A stretch of 64,000 bases of DNA from Comamonas sp. 26 (GTDB taxonomy: Bacteria; Pseudomonadota; Gammaproteobacteria; Burkholderiales; Burkholderiaceae_C). Location of the stretch: NCBI RefSeq assembly GCF_002754475.1, contig NZ_PEFL01000001.1, positions 62,001 to 126,000 on the forward strand, written 5' to 3'. Every line of letters begins with the position of its first letter. The first letter of the stretch is position 1. Shown here piece by piece: positions 50,554 through 60,489 of this stretch. A program made the translations under genes and the position numbers. Under the pieces are notes generated by a model, which was given only the letters and a program-made list of their open reading frames with translations, was not told the DNA's origin and ran no database searches.

Positions 50554-52752
50554 TTGCCTGTGTCAAAAAAGCCTGTTGCCGAGCCGAAGCCTGCTGCTAA
50601 GGCAGATTCCGCCAAGCGAGGTGCTGGCCGTGCCAAGAAGGCTGTGGCAGGCACTGAGGCTGCGCCCAAAAAGACCATCAGCCCAGCCCAGCAGGCGCTT
50701 ATCAAACTAGGGCTGACCCGTGATATCGATCTGGCCCTGCACCTGCCGCTGCGCTACGAGGACGAAACCCGCATCACCCAGCTGAAGAACGCACGGGATG
50801 GCGATACGGTACAGATCGAAGCCACGGTCACGCATAGCGAAGTGCAATTGCGCCCCAGGCGCATGCTCAACGTCACTGTGGATGACGGCACAGGCACTTG
50901 CTTGCTGACATTTTTCAGCTTTTACCCATCGCAGCAAAAAACCATGGCTGTGGGCGCGTGCCTGCGTATTCGAGGCGAGGTCAAAGGCGGCTTCTGGGGG
51001 CGGCAGATGATGCACCCGACCTTTCGCGTTGCGGGTGGTGAGCTGCCTACGGCGCTGACGCCGGTGTATCCTGCCACGGCCACGCTGCCTCAGGCGTATC
51101 TGCGCCGGGCCATTGCCACGGCCTTGCTGCGCGCTGATCTGGCCGAAACCCTGCCGCATGGTGAGCAGCCCCCTGTGGCGCAGTTTTATGGTCAAAACGG
51201 CTTGCAGCCCTTTTATGATCTGCGCAATGCGCTCACCTTTTTGCATCACCCGACGGCCGATGTAGCTCTGGTCACGCTTGAAGATCACTCCCACCCTGCC
51301 TGGCAGCGCCTGAAGGCTGAAGAGTTGCTGGCCCAGCAACTGTCGCAATACAAAGCCAAGCGCGAGCGCGCCAGACTGCGTGCCCCGGTGCTCAAACCGC
51401 TGCCGGATATGCCCGACCTGACGCAGCAATTTCTGGCCCAGCTGCCGTTTGGCCTGACCGGGGCGCAGCAGCGCGTGGTGGCCGAGATTCGTACCGATAT
51501 GGAGCGCCGCATTCCCATGCACCGCCTGCTGCAGGGCGATGTGGGATCGGGCAAAACCGTGGTGGCGGCACTCTCTGCCATGGCCTGCATTGAGGCTGGC
51601 TGGCAATGCGCGCTGATGGCGCCCACCGAAATTCTGGCCGAGCAGCATTTTGGCAAGCTGGTCGGCTGGCTGGAGCCGATTTTGGAGCCCTTGGGCAAAA
51701 AGGTGGCATGGCTGGCGGGGGCGCAAAAGAAGAAAGAGCGGGCCGAAATGCTGGCGCTGGTGGCCAGCGGCGAGGCCGCGCTGGTCGTCGGCACCCATGC
51801 CGTGATTCAAGACCAGGTGCAATTCAAAAATCTGGCGCTGGCCGTGATTGATGAGCAGCACCGCTTTGGCGTGGCCCAGCGTCTGGCGCTGCGGCAAAAG
51901 CTGGCGGCCACTGGCCTTGAGCCACATATGCTGATGATGAGCGCCACGCCCATTCCGCGCACGCTGGCCATGAGCTATTACGCCGATCTCGATGTTTCGA
52001 CCATCGACGAGCTGCCACCGGGGCGCACGCCCATCGTCACCAAACTGATTGCTGACAGCCGCAAAGACGAGGTGATTGAGCGCATTGCTGCCCAGGTCAC
52101 CAGCGGCAGGCAGGTGTACTGGGTTTGTCCGCTGATTGAAGAGAGTGAGGCGCTGGACCTCTCCAACGCCACGGCCACGCATGAGCATTTGAGCGAGATG
52201 CTGCCAGGCGTCATGGTCGGTCTGCTGCATTCGCGCATGCCCACGGCTGAAAAAAAGGCCGTGATGGAGTTGTTCTCGGCCGGCATCATGGGCGTGTTGG
52301 TCTCCACCACCGTGATTGAAGTCGGTGTGGACGTGCCCAATGCCAGCCTGATGGTGATTGAGCATTCAGAGCGCTTTGGCCTCTCGCAGCTGCACCAGCT
52401 GCGTGGGCGCGTGGGGCGCGGAGCCGCCGCATCGGCGTGCGTGCTGCTTTATTCGGTGAACGACAACGGAAGATTGTCAGATACCGGCAAAGAGCGCCTG
52501 CGCGCCATGGCTGAAACCAATGACGGCTTCGAAATCGCCCGGCGTGACCTGGAAATCCGTGGCCCTGGCGAGTTTCTGGGCGCGCGGCAATCAGGTGCAG
52601 CCATGCTGCGCTTTGCCGATCTGGAGCAGGATGTGCTGCTGCTGGACTGGGCGCGAGAACTGGCGCCGCGTATGCTTGAGCAAAACCCCATGCTGGCCGC
52701 GCGCCATGTCAGTCGCTGGCTGGGTGGAAAAGCCGAGTATCTGAAGGCCTGA
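50554..52752 (+). CDS. recG: ATP-dependent DNA helicase RecG
   Basis: The protein has about 732 residues: a Lys/Ala-rich N-terminus, the wedge domain (about 75-200, HLPLRYEDETRI), then helicase motifs I (GDVGSGKTVVA), II (DEQHRFGV), III (MSATPIPRTLAMS), V (VSTTVIEVGVDVPNA) and VI (QLRGRVGRG). It regresses stalled replication forks. I prefer the TTG at 50554 because AAGGAG lies six bases ahead; GTG 50560 and GTG 50527 are alternatives. It precedes oxyR in the same direction, as in other Burkholderiales. Confidence 0.94.
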   Translation: MPVSKKPVAEPKPAAKADSAKRGAGRAKKAVAGTEAAPKKTISPAQQALIKLGLTRDIDLALHLPLRYEDETRITQLKNARDGDTVQIEATVTHSEVQLRPRRMLNVTVDDGTGTCLLTFFSFYPSQQKTMAVGACLRIRGEVKGGFWGRQMMHPTFRVAGGELPTALTPVYPATATLPQAYLRRAIATALLRADLAETLPHGEQPPVAQFYGQNGLQPFYDLRNALTFLHHPTADVALVTLEDHSHPAWQRLKAEELLAQQLSQYKAKRERARLRAPVLKPLPDMPDLTQQFLAQLPFGLTGAQQRVVAEIRTDMERRIPMHRLLQGDVGSGKTVVAALSAMACIEAGWQCALMAPTEILAEQHFGKLVGWLEPILEPLGKKVAWLAGAQKKKERAEMLALVASGEAALVVGTHAVIQDQVQFKNLALAVIDEQHRFGVAQRLALRQKLAATGLEPHMLMMSATPIPRTLAMSYYADLDVSTIDELPPGRTPIVTKLIADSRKDEVIERIAAQVTSGRQVYWVCPLIEESEALDLSNATATHEHLSEMLPGVMVGLLHSRMPTAEKKAVMELFSAGIMGVLVSTTVIEVGVDVPNASLMVIEHSERFGLSQLHQLRGRVGRGAAASACVLLYSVNDNGRLSDTGKERLRAMAETNDGFEIARRDLEIRGPGEFLGARQSGAAMLRFADLEQDVLLLDWARELAPRMLEQNPMLAARHVSRWLGGKAEYLKA

Positions 52753-52895
52753 AAACGGCTAATGTGTGCTGAAACGTAACTGGTTATCCTGTTTTAGGAA
52801 TATCTGTAATCCTTTGCCGATCCGATATGTGATTGAATGCAATAAAAGAGATGAGTCAATGCTGTTATTGATAGTCTCAATTACCCACTCTCTAA

Positions 52896-53864
52896 ATGAC
52901 TCTCACTGAATTGAAGTACATCGTGGCCGTGGCGCGGGAAAAGCACTTTGGCCGTGCGGCCGAAGCCTGCTACGTCTCCCAGCCCACGCTGTCCGTGGCC
53001 ATCAAGAAGCTGGAAGAAGAGCTGGATGTCAAGATTTTTGAGCGCAGTGCTGGGGAAGTCTCGGTGACCTCGCTGGGCGAGGAAATCGTGCGCCAGGCGC
53101 AAAGCGTGCTGGAGCAGGCCAGCGAGATCAAAGAAATTGCCAAGCGTGGCAAAGACCCCCTGTCCGGAGTGCTGACGCTGGGTGTGATTTACACCATCGG
53201 CCCTTATCTGCTGCCCGATCTGGTGCGTAACTCCATCAACATGACGCCGCAAATGCCGCTGATGCTGCAGGAGAACTTCACCGTCAAGCTGCTGGAGATG
53301 CTGCGCACGGGTGAGATTGACTGCGCCATCATGGCCGAGCCCTTCCCTGATACCGGTCTGGCGCTGGCACCTCTGTACGACGAGCCCTTCATGGCCGCCG
53401 TTCCCAGCGCGCACCCGCTGGCTCAAAAGGCCAGCGTGTCCACCACTGATCTCAAGAACGAGACCATGCTGCTGCTGGGCGCGGGCCACTGCTTCCGCGA
53501 CCATGTGCTGGAGGTTTGCCCCGAATTTGCGCGCTACGCCAGCAATTCCGAAGGCATTCGCCGTACGTTTGAAGGCTCGTCGCTGGAAACCATCAAATAC
53601 ATGGTGGCTGCAGGCATGGGCGTGACACTGGTGCCGCGCCTGTCCGTGCCTGAAGAAGCCCTGGCCTCCACCGAGCGCCGCCGCCGTGTGGATGAGCCGC
53701 ATATCCGCTACCTGCCCATTCATGAGGAAGACGGCATTGCGCCGCCTACTCGCCGCGTGGTGCTGGCATGGCGCCGCAGCTTTACGCGCTATGAAGCGAT
53801 TGCCGCATTGCGCAACGCCGTGTATGCCTGTCCGTTGCCCGGTGTGCAGCGCCTGTCCGAGTAA
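52896..53864 (+). CDS. oxyR: Hydrogen-peroxide sensing LysR regulator OxyR
   Basis: The 322-residue protein has a LysR winged helix (MTLTELKYIVAVAREKHFGRAAEACYVSQPTLSVAIKKLEEEL) and an effector domain with the redox pair in GHCFRDHVLEVC. The two Cys are nine apart, as in Escherichia coli OxyR. It activates peroxide-defence genes. The usual partner recG is directly upstream. A terminator follows. Confidence 0.94.
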   Translation: MTLTELKYIVAVAREKHFGRAAEACYVSQPTLSVAIKKLEEELDVKIFERSAGEVSVTSLGEEIVRQAQSVLEQASEIKEIAKRGKDPLSGVLTLGVIYTIGPYLLPDLVRNSINMTPQMPLMLQENFTVKLLEMLRTGEIDCAIMAEPFPDTGLALAPLYDEPFMAAVPSAHPLAQKASVSTTDLKNETMLLLGAGHCFRDHVLEVCPEFARYASNSEGIRRTFEGSSLETIKYMVAAGMGVTLVPRLSVPEEALASTERRRRVDEPHIRYLPIHEEDGIAPPTRRVVLAWRRSFTRYEAIAALRNAVYACPLPGVQRLSE

Positions 53865-53891
53865 AAACGCTCGCAGTTGCAGACTCTTCCC

Positions 53892-53915
53892 AAGGCCGCT
53901 GAATGCGGCCTTTTT
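53892..53915 (+). terminator. Rho-independent terminator of oxyR
   Basis: The stem AAGGCCGC/GCGGCCTT has a five-base loop and a T tract, about 28 bases after the oxyR stop codon. Confidence 0.88.
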
Positions 53916-54008
53916 CATGTTCACTGAATGGCTATGTGGTTGCGGCGGTGATGGTGCTGCGCCTATGCGCGGCACAATAAGCGCAGCCGTAAACCCAAGA
54001 TTTTTGCC

Positions 54009-54899
54009 ATGACTGCCTCCACCCCCATCGCTCCAGCAGCGCAGCGCAGCCGCCTGTCGCTGTATCTGGATTTGATTCGCTTTAACCGCCCCGCTGGCTG
54101 GCTGGTGCTGGTCTGGCCCACGCTGGTGGCGCTGTGGGTCGCGTCCAATGGCTTTCCGGGCTGGCATCTGCTCATCGTCTTTGTGCTGGGCACGGTGCTC
54201 ATGCGCAGCGCGGGCTGCACCATCAACGACATTGCTGACCGCGACTTTGACCGGCATGTGAAGCGCACCACCAACCGCCCCATCACCAGCGGCCAGGTCT
54301 CGGTCAGAGAGGCCGCCATGGTCGGCTTGGTGCTCACGCTGATTTCATTCGGCCTGGTGCTGTCTACCCGTTGGGAAGCCGTGGCGTGGTCGGTGCCAGC
54401 TGTGCTGTTCACCATCCTCTACCCATTCACCAAGCGCTTTTTTGCCATGCCCCAGGCGTTTCTGGGCATTGCTTTTAACTTTGGCATCGTGATCGCCTTT
54501 GCTGCGGTGACGGGTGAGGTTAACGCCACGGCGTGGACGCTGTGGCTGGCCAATATGTTTCTGGTGCTGGCCTATGACACCGAATACGCCATGGTGGATC
54601 GTGACGATGATTTGAAGATCGGTATGAAAACCTCGGCCATCACCCTGGGCCGTTTTGATGTAGCAGGCGTCATGGCGTTTTTTGCCCTTTGCTGGGGGCT
54701 CACGGCCTGGGTGCTGGCACCCTATCAGCTGGGCTGGCCCTTCTGGTTGGGCATGGGCGTGGCTGCTGCTCAGATCGTCTGGCACTACACGCTGATTCGC
54801 AACCGCACGCGCGAGGGCTGCTTTGTGGCTTTCAGCAAGAGCCACTGGATTGGAGCCAGCATCTTTGCTGGCGTGGTATTGGGGTTTGGATTCCGATAG
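54009..54899 (+). CDS. ubiA: 4-hydroxybenzoate polyprenyltransferase UbiA
   Basis: The 296-residue polytopic protein has both Asp-rich motifs: [20 protein letters not shown] and [16 protein letters not shown]. It attaches the polyprenyl chain in ubiquinone synthesis. It follows oxyR, as is common in Burkholderiales. Confidence 0.94.
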   Translation: MTASTPIAPAAQRSRLSLYLDLIRFNRPAGWLVLVWPTLVALWVASNGFPGWHLLIVFVLGTVLMRSAGCTINDIADRDFDRHVKRTTNRPITSGQVSVREAAMVGLVLTLISFGLVLSTRWEAVAWSVPAVLFTILYPFTKRFFAMPQAFLGIAFNFGIVIAFAAVTGEVNATAWTLWLANMFLVLAYDTEYAMVDRDDDLKIGMKTSAITLGRFDVAGVMAFFALCWGLTAWVLAPYQLGWPFWLGMGVAAAQIVWHYTLIRNRTREGCFVAFSKSHWIGASIFAGVVLGFGFR

Positions 54900-54903
54900 T
54901 AAA

Positions 54904-54950
54904 TTTTTTTGATAGCTGCTTACGTCCTTATAGAAAGCCTTTAAAGCGGT
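54904..54950. repeat. Interspersed repeat (copy 8)
   Basis: The copy begins TTTTTTGATAGCTGCTTACG and continues through CTTATAGAAAGCCTTTAAAG. It lies just after the ubiA stop codon. Confidence 0.55.
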
Positions 54951-55111
54951 TTTGATTGATTTTTTCCTTCAAGGCAATACATGTTGTTTGGTCTTCATCA
55001 ATTATTTTTGATGCCTGTTACCTGCTTCTTCCTCTAGGCTGTTGTCCAGTCGTGCTGCACAGTGGCCTGTGCAAGTTTTGGGTGTTGAAAACATGAATAG
55101 GAGTGCTTGTT

Positions 55112-55765
55112 ATGGATCAAAACGTCGTGGTTCTGAGCTTTGCCGAGGAAAGCAAGGCCTATCAGGCCTTGTCGGAGCTGAAGGCGCTGGCACTTCAGCA
55201 AAAGGTGCAACTGATCAATGCTGCGGTCGTCAGCCGGGATCGCAATGGCGTAGTCTCGGTCAAGGATGGGGCCAGTGACGGTGCCGATGCCACCGGGCCT
55301 CTGACGGGCACGCTGATCGGTGCCTTGGTGGGTCTGCTGGCCGGACCTCTTGGTGTGCTGCTGGGCAGCGCATCGGGAGCATTGATTGGCAGCACGATTG
55401 CCATCGACAAGGCAAAGGATCGACTGAGCGTGCTCGAACAGATGATGGATGCCATGCCCAATGGCTCCACCATGCTGATAGCCACGGTGGGCGAGTATGC
55501 GCAAGAGGTGATCAACGGCATGGTGCAGCAGCTCGACGGCAGCGTGATGCGCCGCCCTCTGGCTGTGGTGCAGGCAGAGGTGGATGCCCAGAACGAAGCC
55601 CAGGCCGCAGCGGCCAAGGAAGCGCGCCGAGTTCTGCGCGGCAAGCAGACCGAGGAGTGGCGCGAAAAGCTCGACGACTGGAAGGATGACTTGGGCGAAG
55701 GCATAGAAAAGCTCAAAGCCCGCATAGAGCATGCTTTTAGTTCGGATAAGAAATCCGGCTCTTAA
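55112..55765 (+). CDS. DUF1269 family membrane protein
   Basis: The protein has about 217 residues: an N-terminal alpha/beta region (VVVLSFAEESKAYQALSELKAL), a Gly-rich hairpin membrane segment (GPLTGTLIGALVGLLAGPLGVLLGSASGALIG), then KDRLSVLEQMMDAMPNGSTMLIA and a charged coiled tail. It matches DUF1269; function unknown. AGGAG precedes the ATG at 55112. Confidence 0.85.
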   Translation: MDQNVVVLSFAEESKAYQALSELKALALQQKVQLINAAVVSRDRNGVVSVKDGASDGADATGPLTGTLIGALVGLLAGPLGVLLGSASGALIGSTIAIDKAKDRLSVLEQMMDAMPNGSTMLIATVGEYAQEVINGMVQQLDGSVMRRPLAVVQAEVDAQNEAQAAAAKEARRVLRGKQTEEWREKLDDWKDDLGEGIEKLKARIEHAFSSDKKSGS

Positions 55766-55769
55766 GCCT

Positions 55770-55798
55770 ACTGATAGGGCGCAAGCAGCTATGAAAAA
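55770..55798. repeat. Interspersed repeat (copy 9)
   Basis: The copy reads CTGATAGGGCGCAAGCAGCT then ATGAAAA. It lies between the DUF1269 gene and the shared terminator. Confidence 0.55.
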
Positions 55799-55822
55799 AG
55801 CCAGGCAACGCCTGGCTTTTTT
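55794..55822. terminator. Bidirectional terminator between DUF1269 gene and proC
   Basis: The long stem AAAAAAGCCAGGC/GCCTGGCTTTTTT has a three-base loop and T tracts on both strands. It serves both convergent genes. Confidence 0.92.
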
Positions 55823-55857
55823 CTGTGTGGGAAAGCGAGTCCGAGCGACTTGGCGGC

Positions 55858-56691
55858 TTAGCGGCCAAACTCCTGCGCCAGCTCCTTGGCGCGGGCTTCG
55901 GCCTTGCGCATGGCTTCGATGAAATGCTCAGGCAGCTTCTGCTCCTGCATATGGGTGATGGCCGCGTACGTGGTGCCGCCCTTGCTGGTCACACGCTGGC
56001 GCAGCACTTCGGCGCTTTCGCTGGAGCGTGCTGCCAGCTCAGAGCCGCCGGCAAACGTGGCCACGGCCAGCTTGTAGCTTTGTTCGGCGCTCAGGCCCAT
56101 ATCCACGCCGGCCTGCGTCATGGCCTCGAGGAACAGGAAGACATAAGCCGGCCCCGAGCCGGACAGGGCGGTCACGGCATCCAGATGCTCTTCCCTGTCC
56201 ACCCAGCTGATCTGGCCGGTACTGCCCATCACGGCGTCGATCAAGGCCTTGCCGACGGCTTCCACCTCGGGTCGGGCAAACAGCCCCGTCATGCCCTTGC
56301 CCACCAGCGCAGGCGTATTGGGCATGGCGCGCACAATGCGGCGGCTGCCGGTCCAGCTGGCAATGCTGTCGGTGGTGATGCCCGCGGCCACACTCAGGTG
56401 CAGGGCGGCCTGGGTGAACGGGGCGGCAGCAGCGGCTGCACCCTTGAACGTCTGGGGCTTAACGGCCCAGACCACCAGCTGAGCCGCTTGCAGCGCTGCC
56501 GTGGCCTCGGGCAGGGCATTGATGCCGAACTGGCTGTGCAAAGCGGTGCGGGTTGCTTCGAAGGGCTCGACCACGAGGATGTTGGCGGCAGGAACCCCCT
56601 GGCCTATCAGGCCGCCAATGATGGCGCTGGCCATATTGCCCCCGCCGATAAAGGCGATGGGAGGAAAGGTGGTGCTTGCGTTCTGGCTCAT
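55858..56691 (-). CDS. proC: Pyrroline-5-carboxylate reductase
   Basis: The protein has about 277 residues with the Rossmann motif IAFIGGGNMASAIIGGL, VWAVKPQTF, RIVRAMPNTPALVGKGMTGLF and the family signature ALSGSGPAYVFLFLEAM. It makes proline with NADPH. The ATG at 56691 fits the family start, and the in-frame start at 56745 adds no similarity. It is divergent from aqpZ. Confidence 0.94.
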   Translation of the reverse strand: MSQNASTTFPPIAFIGGGNMASAIIGGLIGQGVPAANILVVEPFEATRTALHSQFGINALPEATAALQAAQLVVWAVKPQTFKGAAAAAAPFTQAALHLSVAAGITTDSIASWTGSRRIVRAMPNTPALVGKGMTGLFARPEVEAVGKALIDAVMGSTGQISWVDREEHLDAVTALSGSGPAYVFLFLEAMTQAGVDMGLSAEQSYKLAVATFAGGSELAARSSESAEVLRQRVTSKGGTTYAAITHMQEQKLPEHFIEAMRKAEARAKELAQEFGR

Positions 56692-56923
56692 GGTCGGTTC
56701 ACGGATGGCGAATGAAAGTGGATGTTGACTATAAACCGGTGGCATGCCCGCCTGCGCCGTCGCCTGTTTCAGGCCAAAGCGATGGGGATTGCCGGCTATG
56801 TCGCAGATTGTTCACATTCCTGACTTGTGCTCATCACCCAAGCGTTTCTAAGATCCATGCACAGTGCGCTCTGTGCCGCGTTGTGCGGCAGGGACTGCAT
56901 TGATCCAAGAGCGGGAGAACATC

Positions 56924-57622
56924 ATGGCATCCAATGTCAAGAAATGGTCAGCGGAGTTTCTGGGGACTTTCTGGCTCACCTTTGGCGGCTGCGGCAGCGC
57001 GGTACTGGCGGCGGCCTTCCCAGAAATAGGCATAGGCCTGCTGGGCGTGTCCTTCGCTTTTGGCCTGACAGTGTTGACGGGAGCCTATGCGTTTGGCCCG
57101 GTCTCTGGCGGTCATTTCAACCCGGCGGTATCGGTGGGCCTGGCGGTCGCGGGGCGTTTTCGCTTGGCCGAGTTACCGGGTTACATCATTGCCCAGGTAC
57201 TGGGCGCCATCATGGCTGCAGCCGTGTTGTATTTCATTGCCAGCGGCAAGGCCGGTGCCAATGTGACCGATTTGGCTACCAACGGTTTTGGCGATCACTC
57301 GCCCGGCAAGTTCAATATGTGGGCTGCACTGGTGATTGAGGTGGTGCTGACGGCCGTCTTCCTGCTGGTGATTCTGGGCTCCACCTCCAAGAAGGCTGCT
57401 GTGGGCTTTGCGGGCATGAGCATCGGCCTGTGCCTGACGCTGATTCACCTGATTTCGATCCCTGTGACCAACACCTCGGTCAACCCTGCGCGCAGCACGG
57501 GCCCTGCACTGTTCGGTCCGGCCATTGCCATGGAGCAGCTGTGGCTGTTCTGGCTGGCTCCCATCGTGGGTGCCATTATCGGCGCCGTGATTCACAAGGC
57601 GCTGCTGGGCGACGAAGAATAA
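56924..57622 (+). CDS. aqpZ: Aquaporin Z
   Basis: The protein has about 232 residues and six transmembrane helices with the two NPA loops [14 protein letters not shown] and SVNPARSTG. The region [19 protein letters not shown] carries His, Thr and Arg at the selectivity filter, as in water-selective AqpZ and not in GlpF glycerol facilitators. The start at 56924 follows GGGAG. It converges on glpK, with a terminator between. Confidence 0.93.
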   Translation: MASNVKKWSAEFLGTFWLTFGGCGSAVLAAAFPEIGIGLLGVSFAFGLTVLTGAYAFGPVSGGHFNPAVSVGLAVAGRFRLAELPGYIIAQVLGAIMAAAVLYFIASGKAGANVTDLATNGFGDHSPGKFNMWAALVIEVVLTAVFLLVILGSTSKKAAVGFAGMSIGLCLTLIHLISIPVTNTSVNPARSTGPALFGPAIAMEQLWLFWLAPIVGAIIGAVIHKALLGDEE

Positions 57623-57646
57623 TCAGCCATCACCACGCGCTGAATG

Positions 57647-57676
57647 AAAAAAGGGATGCCTGGGCATCCCTTTTTT
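57647..57676. terminator. Bidirectional terminator between aqpZ and glpK
   Basis: AAAAAAGGGATGCC and GGCATCCCTTTTTT form a long stem with T tracts on both strands, just after the aqpZ stop codon. Confidence 0.9.
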
Positions 57677-57687
57677 ATACTCTTTGA

Positions 57688-57737
57688 GGCCTGCAGTGCT
57701 TTATAGGTAAGTGCCAGTAGCTCCTGAATTGATAGTT
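57688..57737. repeat. Interspersed repeat (copy 10, degenerate)
   Basis: It contains GCAGTGCTTTATAGGTAAGT then GCCAGTAGCTCCTGAATTGATAG. It is a weaker copy ending at the glpK stop codon. Confidence 0.4.
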
Positions 57738-59234
57738 CTACAGTGCGGTGGTCTGGCGCACGGCTTGTTCCCAGCGCTGCATCAGCTCGTCGGCGCGGTC
57801 CTTGCTCAGTGTTGGCATGAAGCGGCGATCGGCCTTCCACATGGCGGACAGCTCTTGGGTGCTTTGATAGACGCCGCTGGACAGGCCTGCCAGATACGCA
57901 GCGCCCAAGGCGGTGGTCTCCACGCAGGCCGGGCGCACTACGGGAATGCCTAGCAGGTCAGCCTGAAACTGCATGAGCAGATTGTTCACGCTGGCACCGC
58001 CATCCACGCGCAGCTCACTGACAGGGCGGCCGCCGTTGCTGACTGCGTCGCGGCTCATGGCTTGCAGCAGGGCGGCGCTTTGGTAGGCGATGGATTCGAG
58101 CGCGGCGCGGGCAATGTGGGCAATGGTGGTGCCACGGGTCAGGCCGGTGATGGTGCCGCGGGCATCGGGCTTCCAGTAGGGGGCGCCCAGGCCGGTGAAG
58201 GCGGGCACCATCATCACGCCGCCGCTGTCGGGCACGCTTTCGGCCAGCTGCTGTACTTGGCCGCTGTGTTCAATGGCCTGCAGGCCATCGCGCAGCCACT
58301 GCACCACGGCGCCGCCGACGAATACGCTGCCCTCCAGCGCAAACTGGGGCGCCGCGCTGGTCTGGGCGGCGCTGGTGGTCAGCAGGCCGTTGGCTGATGT
58401 CTGAAAGTGGCAGCCTGTGTGCATGAGCGTGAAGCAGCCCGTGCCATAGGTGTTTTTGGCCATGCCCGCGTCAAAACAGGCCTGGCCGAAGAGGGCGCTT
58501 TGCTGGTCGCCCGCCACGCCGCCAATATTGATGTGGCCGCCCAGCACGTCGTCAGCGGTCTGGCCAAAGTCGGCGGCCGAGGGCAGAACCTCGGGCATGA
58601 GGCTGGCGGGAATGTCCAGCAGAGCCAGCAGGTCGGTATCCCACTGGTTGCTATGCACGTTAAACAGCATGGTGCGGCTGGCGTTGCTCACATCCGTCAC
58701 ATGGCGCTTGCCACCAGTTAGCTGCCACATCAGCCAGCAATCCACCGTGCCAAAGGCCAGCTCGCCTGCTTGTGCGGCGGCGCGAGCGCCGGGCACGTTA
58801 TCCAGCAGCCACTTGAGCTTGGTGCCCGAGAAGTAAGCATCAATGCGCAGGCCTGTCTTTTGCAGAATGGCGTCTCCATGGCCTGCCTCGCGCAGTTGCA
58901 CGCAGGTGGGCTCGGCACGGCGGTCCTGCCAGACGATGGCGTGGTGAATGGGCGCGCCGGTTTTGCGGTTCCAGACGATGGTGGTCTCGCGCTGGTTGGT
59001 AATGCCGACTGAGCGAATGTCGCTGGCTTTGAGGCCAGCCTTGACCAACGCCTCTTGGGCCGTGATCAGCTGGGTGCGCCAGATCTCGCGCGGGTCGTGC
59101 TCCACCCAGCCCGGCTGAGGGTAGATTTGCGTCAGCTCTTGCTGGGACGATGCGACGATGCGACCCTGCGTGTCAAACACGATGGAGCGGGAGCTGGATG
59201 TGCCCTGATCCAGGGCGAGCAGATAAGTGGTCAT
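57738..59234 (-). CDS. glpK: Glycerol kinase
   Basis: The 498-residue FGGY kinase has [38 protein letters not shown] sequence, the YSGTK-like site [34 protein letters not shown] and [17 protein letters not shown]. It phosphorylates glycerol. The ATG at 59234 overlaps the GNAT stop codon (ATGA) and fits the family start; the longer open frame is within the GNAT gene. It is the last gene of the glpR-GNAT-glpK operon. Confidence 0.95.
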   Translation of the reverse strand: MTTYLLALDQGTSSSRSIVFDTQGRIVASSQQELTQIYPQPGWVEHDPREIWRTQLITAQEALVKAGLKASDIRSVGITNQRETTIVWNRKTGAPIHHAIVWQDRRAEPTCVQLREAGHGDAILQKTGLRIDAYFSGTKLKWLLDNVPGARAAAQAGELAFGTVDCWLMWQLTGGKRHVTDVSNASRTMLFNVHSNQWDTDLLALLDIPASLMPEVLPSAADFGQTADDVLGGHINIGGVAGDQQSALFGQACFDAGMAKNTYGTGCFTLMHTGCHFQTSANGLLTTSAAQTSAAPQFALEGSVFVGGAVVQWLRDGLQAIEHSGQVQQLAESVPDSGGVMMVPAFTGLGAPYWKPDARGTITGLTRGTTIAHIARAALESIAYQSAALLQAMSRDAVSNGGRPVSELRVDGGASVNNLLMQFQADLLGIPVVRPACVETTALGAAYLAGLSSGVYQSTQELSAMWKADRRFMPTLSKDRADELMQRWEQAVRQTTAL

Positions 59235-59728
59235 GATGGAACTGTCGTTCTGAGGGGGAGAACAAAGCGTGCCATTTCGGCTTGCTCGCTCCAGCCCTGT
59301 TGAGGGTAGAAGCCGCGCACATAGGATGAGCGTTCGCGGTTGTTGACCAACCAGATGCGCATGCAGCCCTTGTCGCGTGCCGCCTGCGTGGCGGCGTCGA
59401 GCAATTGCTGGCCAAGACCAGCGCCGCGTGCGGCCTCGGCAATAAAGAGTTCGCTCACATAGCCTTCCCAGCCCTGCAAGACGGCAATGGGTAGCCAATG
59501 CACGGCGCAGTAACCGTGAATGTGCTGCTGCGCGTCTTCGGCGATCAGTAGCAGGCTGCTTTCTGGCTCGGTGTGTGCATGGTCTAGCAAAGTCTGTACG
59601 GCCTGCCGGTTCTGGGCTGGGGTCTGGCTCTCATAGGCCTTGAACCAGCCGATGCCGTGCAGCAGCTCGGCAATGCCTGCTGCGTCAGAGGTCAGGGCGT
59701 GGCGAATGACATGGCTGGGCCCGCTCAT
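59231..59728 (-). CDS. GNAT-family N-acetyltransferase coupled to the glp operon
   Basis: The 165-residue protein has acetyl-CoA-binding motif [23 protein letters not shown], and later [27 protein letters not shown]. Its stop codon overlaps the glpK start and its ATG overlaps the glpR stop codon, so translation is coupled on both sides. The substrate is unknown. A GNAT gene between glpR and glpK is not a standard part of glycerol operons as I know them. Confidence 0.87.
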   Translation of the reverse strand: MSGPSHVIRHALTSDAAGIAELLHGIGWFKAYESQTPAQNRQAVQTLLDHAHTEPESSLLLIAEDAQQHIHGYCAVHWLPIAVLQGWEGYVSELFIAEAARGAGLGQQLLDAATQAARDKGCMRIWLVNNRERSSYVRGFYPQQGWSEQAEMARFVLPLRTTVPS

Positions 59729-60489
59729 TGGGCAATCGTGCACTGCACCTCGGCATCGCGCAGCAAGGCGTCGAAGGGGGGGGAGGGCGGCACATCGGTA
59801 AACAGGCGGTCAATCTGGTTCAGGCGGGCCAGCTCCACCATGGCCTGGCGGCTGAACTTGCTGTGATCGGCGGCTAGCCATACTTCACGCGACTGGCCGA
59901 TGATGGTCTGGGCCACTTTCACCTCACGCAAGTCAAAGTCGCGCAGGCTGCCGTCGGACTCGATGGCCGAGATGCCGATTACGGCAATGTCCACCTTGAA
60001 CTGGCGCATGAAGTCCACCGCCGCCTCGCCCACAATGCCGCGGTCGCGGGTGCGCACCACGCCGCCTGCCACGATGACTTCGCAGTCCGCATTGCTGCTG
60101 AGGATGGCCGCCACGTTCAGATTGTTGGTAATGACGCGCAGGCCTTTGTGGTGCAGCAGAGCCTGAGCCACGGCTTCTGTTGTGGTGCCGATATTGAGAA
60201 TCAGCGAGCAGCCATTAGGGATGGAATCGGCAACGGCGCGTGCAATGCGCATCTTGCCCTCGGCATGCAGCACCTGGCGCTGGGTATGGGCCAGGTTCTC
60301 CACCGTGGCGCTGGGCACGCGCACACCGCCGTGAAAGCGCACCAGCAAGCCTGCATCGGCCAGCTTTTGAATGTCGCGGCGCACGGTTTGCAGCGTGACT
60401 CCGAGGGTTTCGGCCAGATGCTCCACCGAGGTGGACTGACGGGCACGGACTTCTTCGACAAGCTGTAGCTGACGGGGGTTGCTGTTCAT
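59725..60489 (-). CDS. glpR: DeoR-family repressor GlpR
   Basis: The 254-residue protein has a DeoR helix-turn-helix (NPRQLQLVEEVRARQSTSVEHLAETLGVTLQTVRRDIQKLADAGLLVRFHGG) and a sugar-phosphate sensing domain (SLILNIGTTTEAVAQAL, LRVITNNLNVA, VIVAGGVVRTRDRGIVG). Context with glpK and divergent glpD points to a glycerol-3-phosphate responsive repressor. It leads the minus-strand operon. Confidence 0.92.
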   Translation of the reverse strand: MNSNPRQLQLVEEVRARQSTSVEHLAETLGVTLQTVRRDIQKLADAGLLVRFHGGVRVPSATVENLAHTQRQVLHAEGKMRIARAVADSIPNGCSLILNIGTTTEAVAQALLHHKGLRVITNNLNVAAILSSNADCEVIVAGGVVRTRDRGIVGEAAVDFMRQFKVDIAVIGISAIESDGSLRDFDLREVKVAQTIIGQSREVWLAADHSKFSRQAMVELARLNQIDRLFTDVPPSPPFDALLRDAEVQCTIAQ

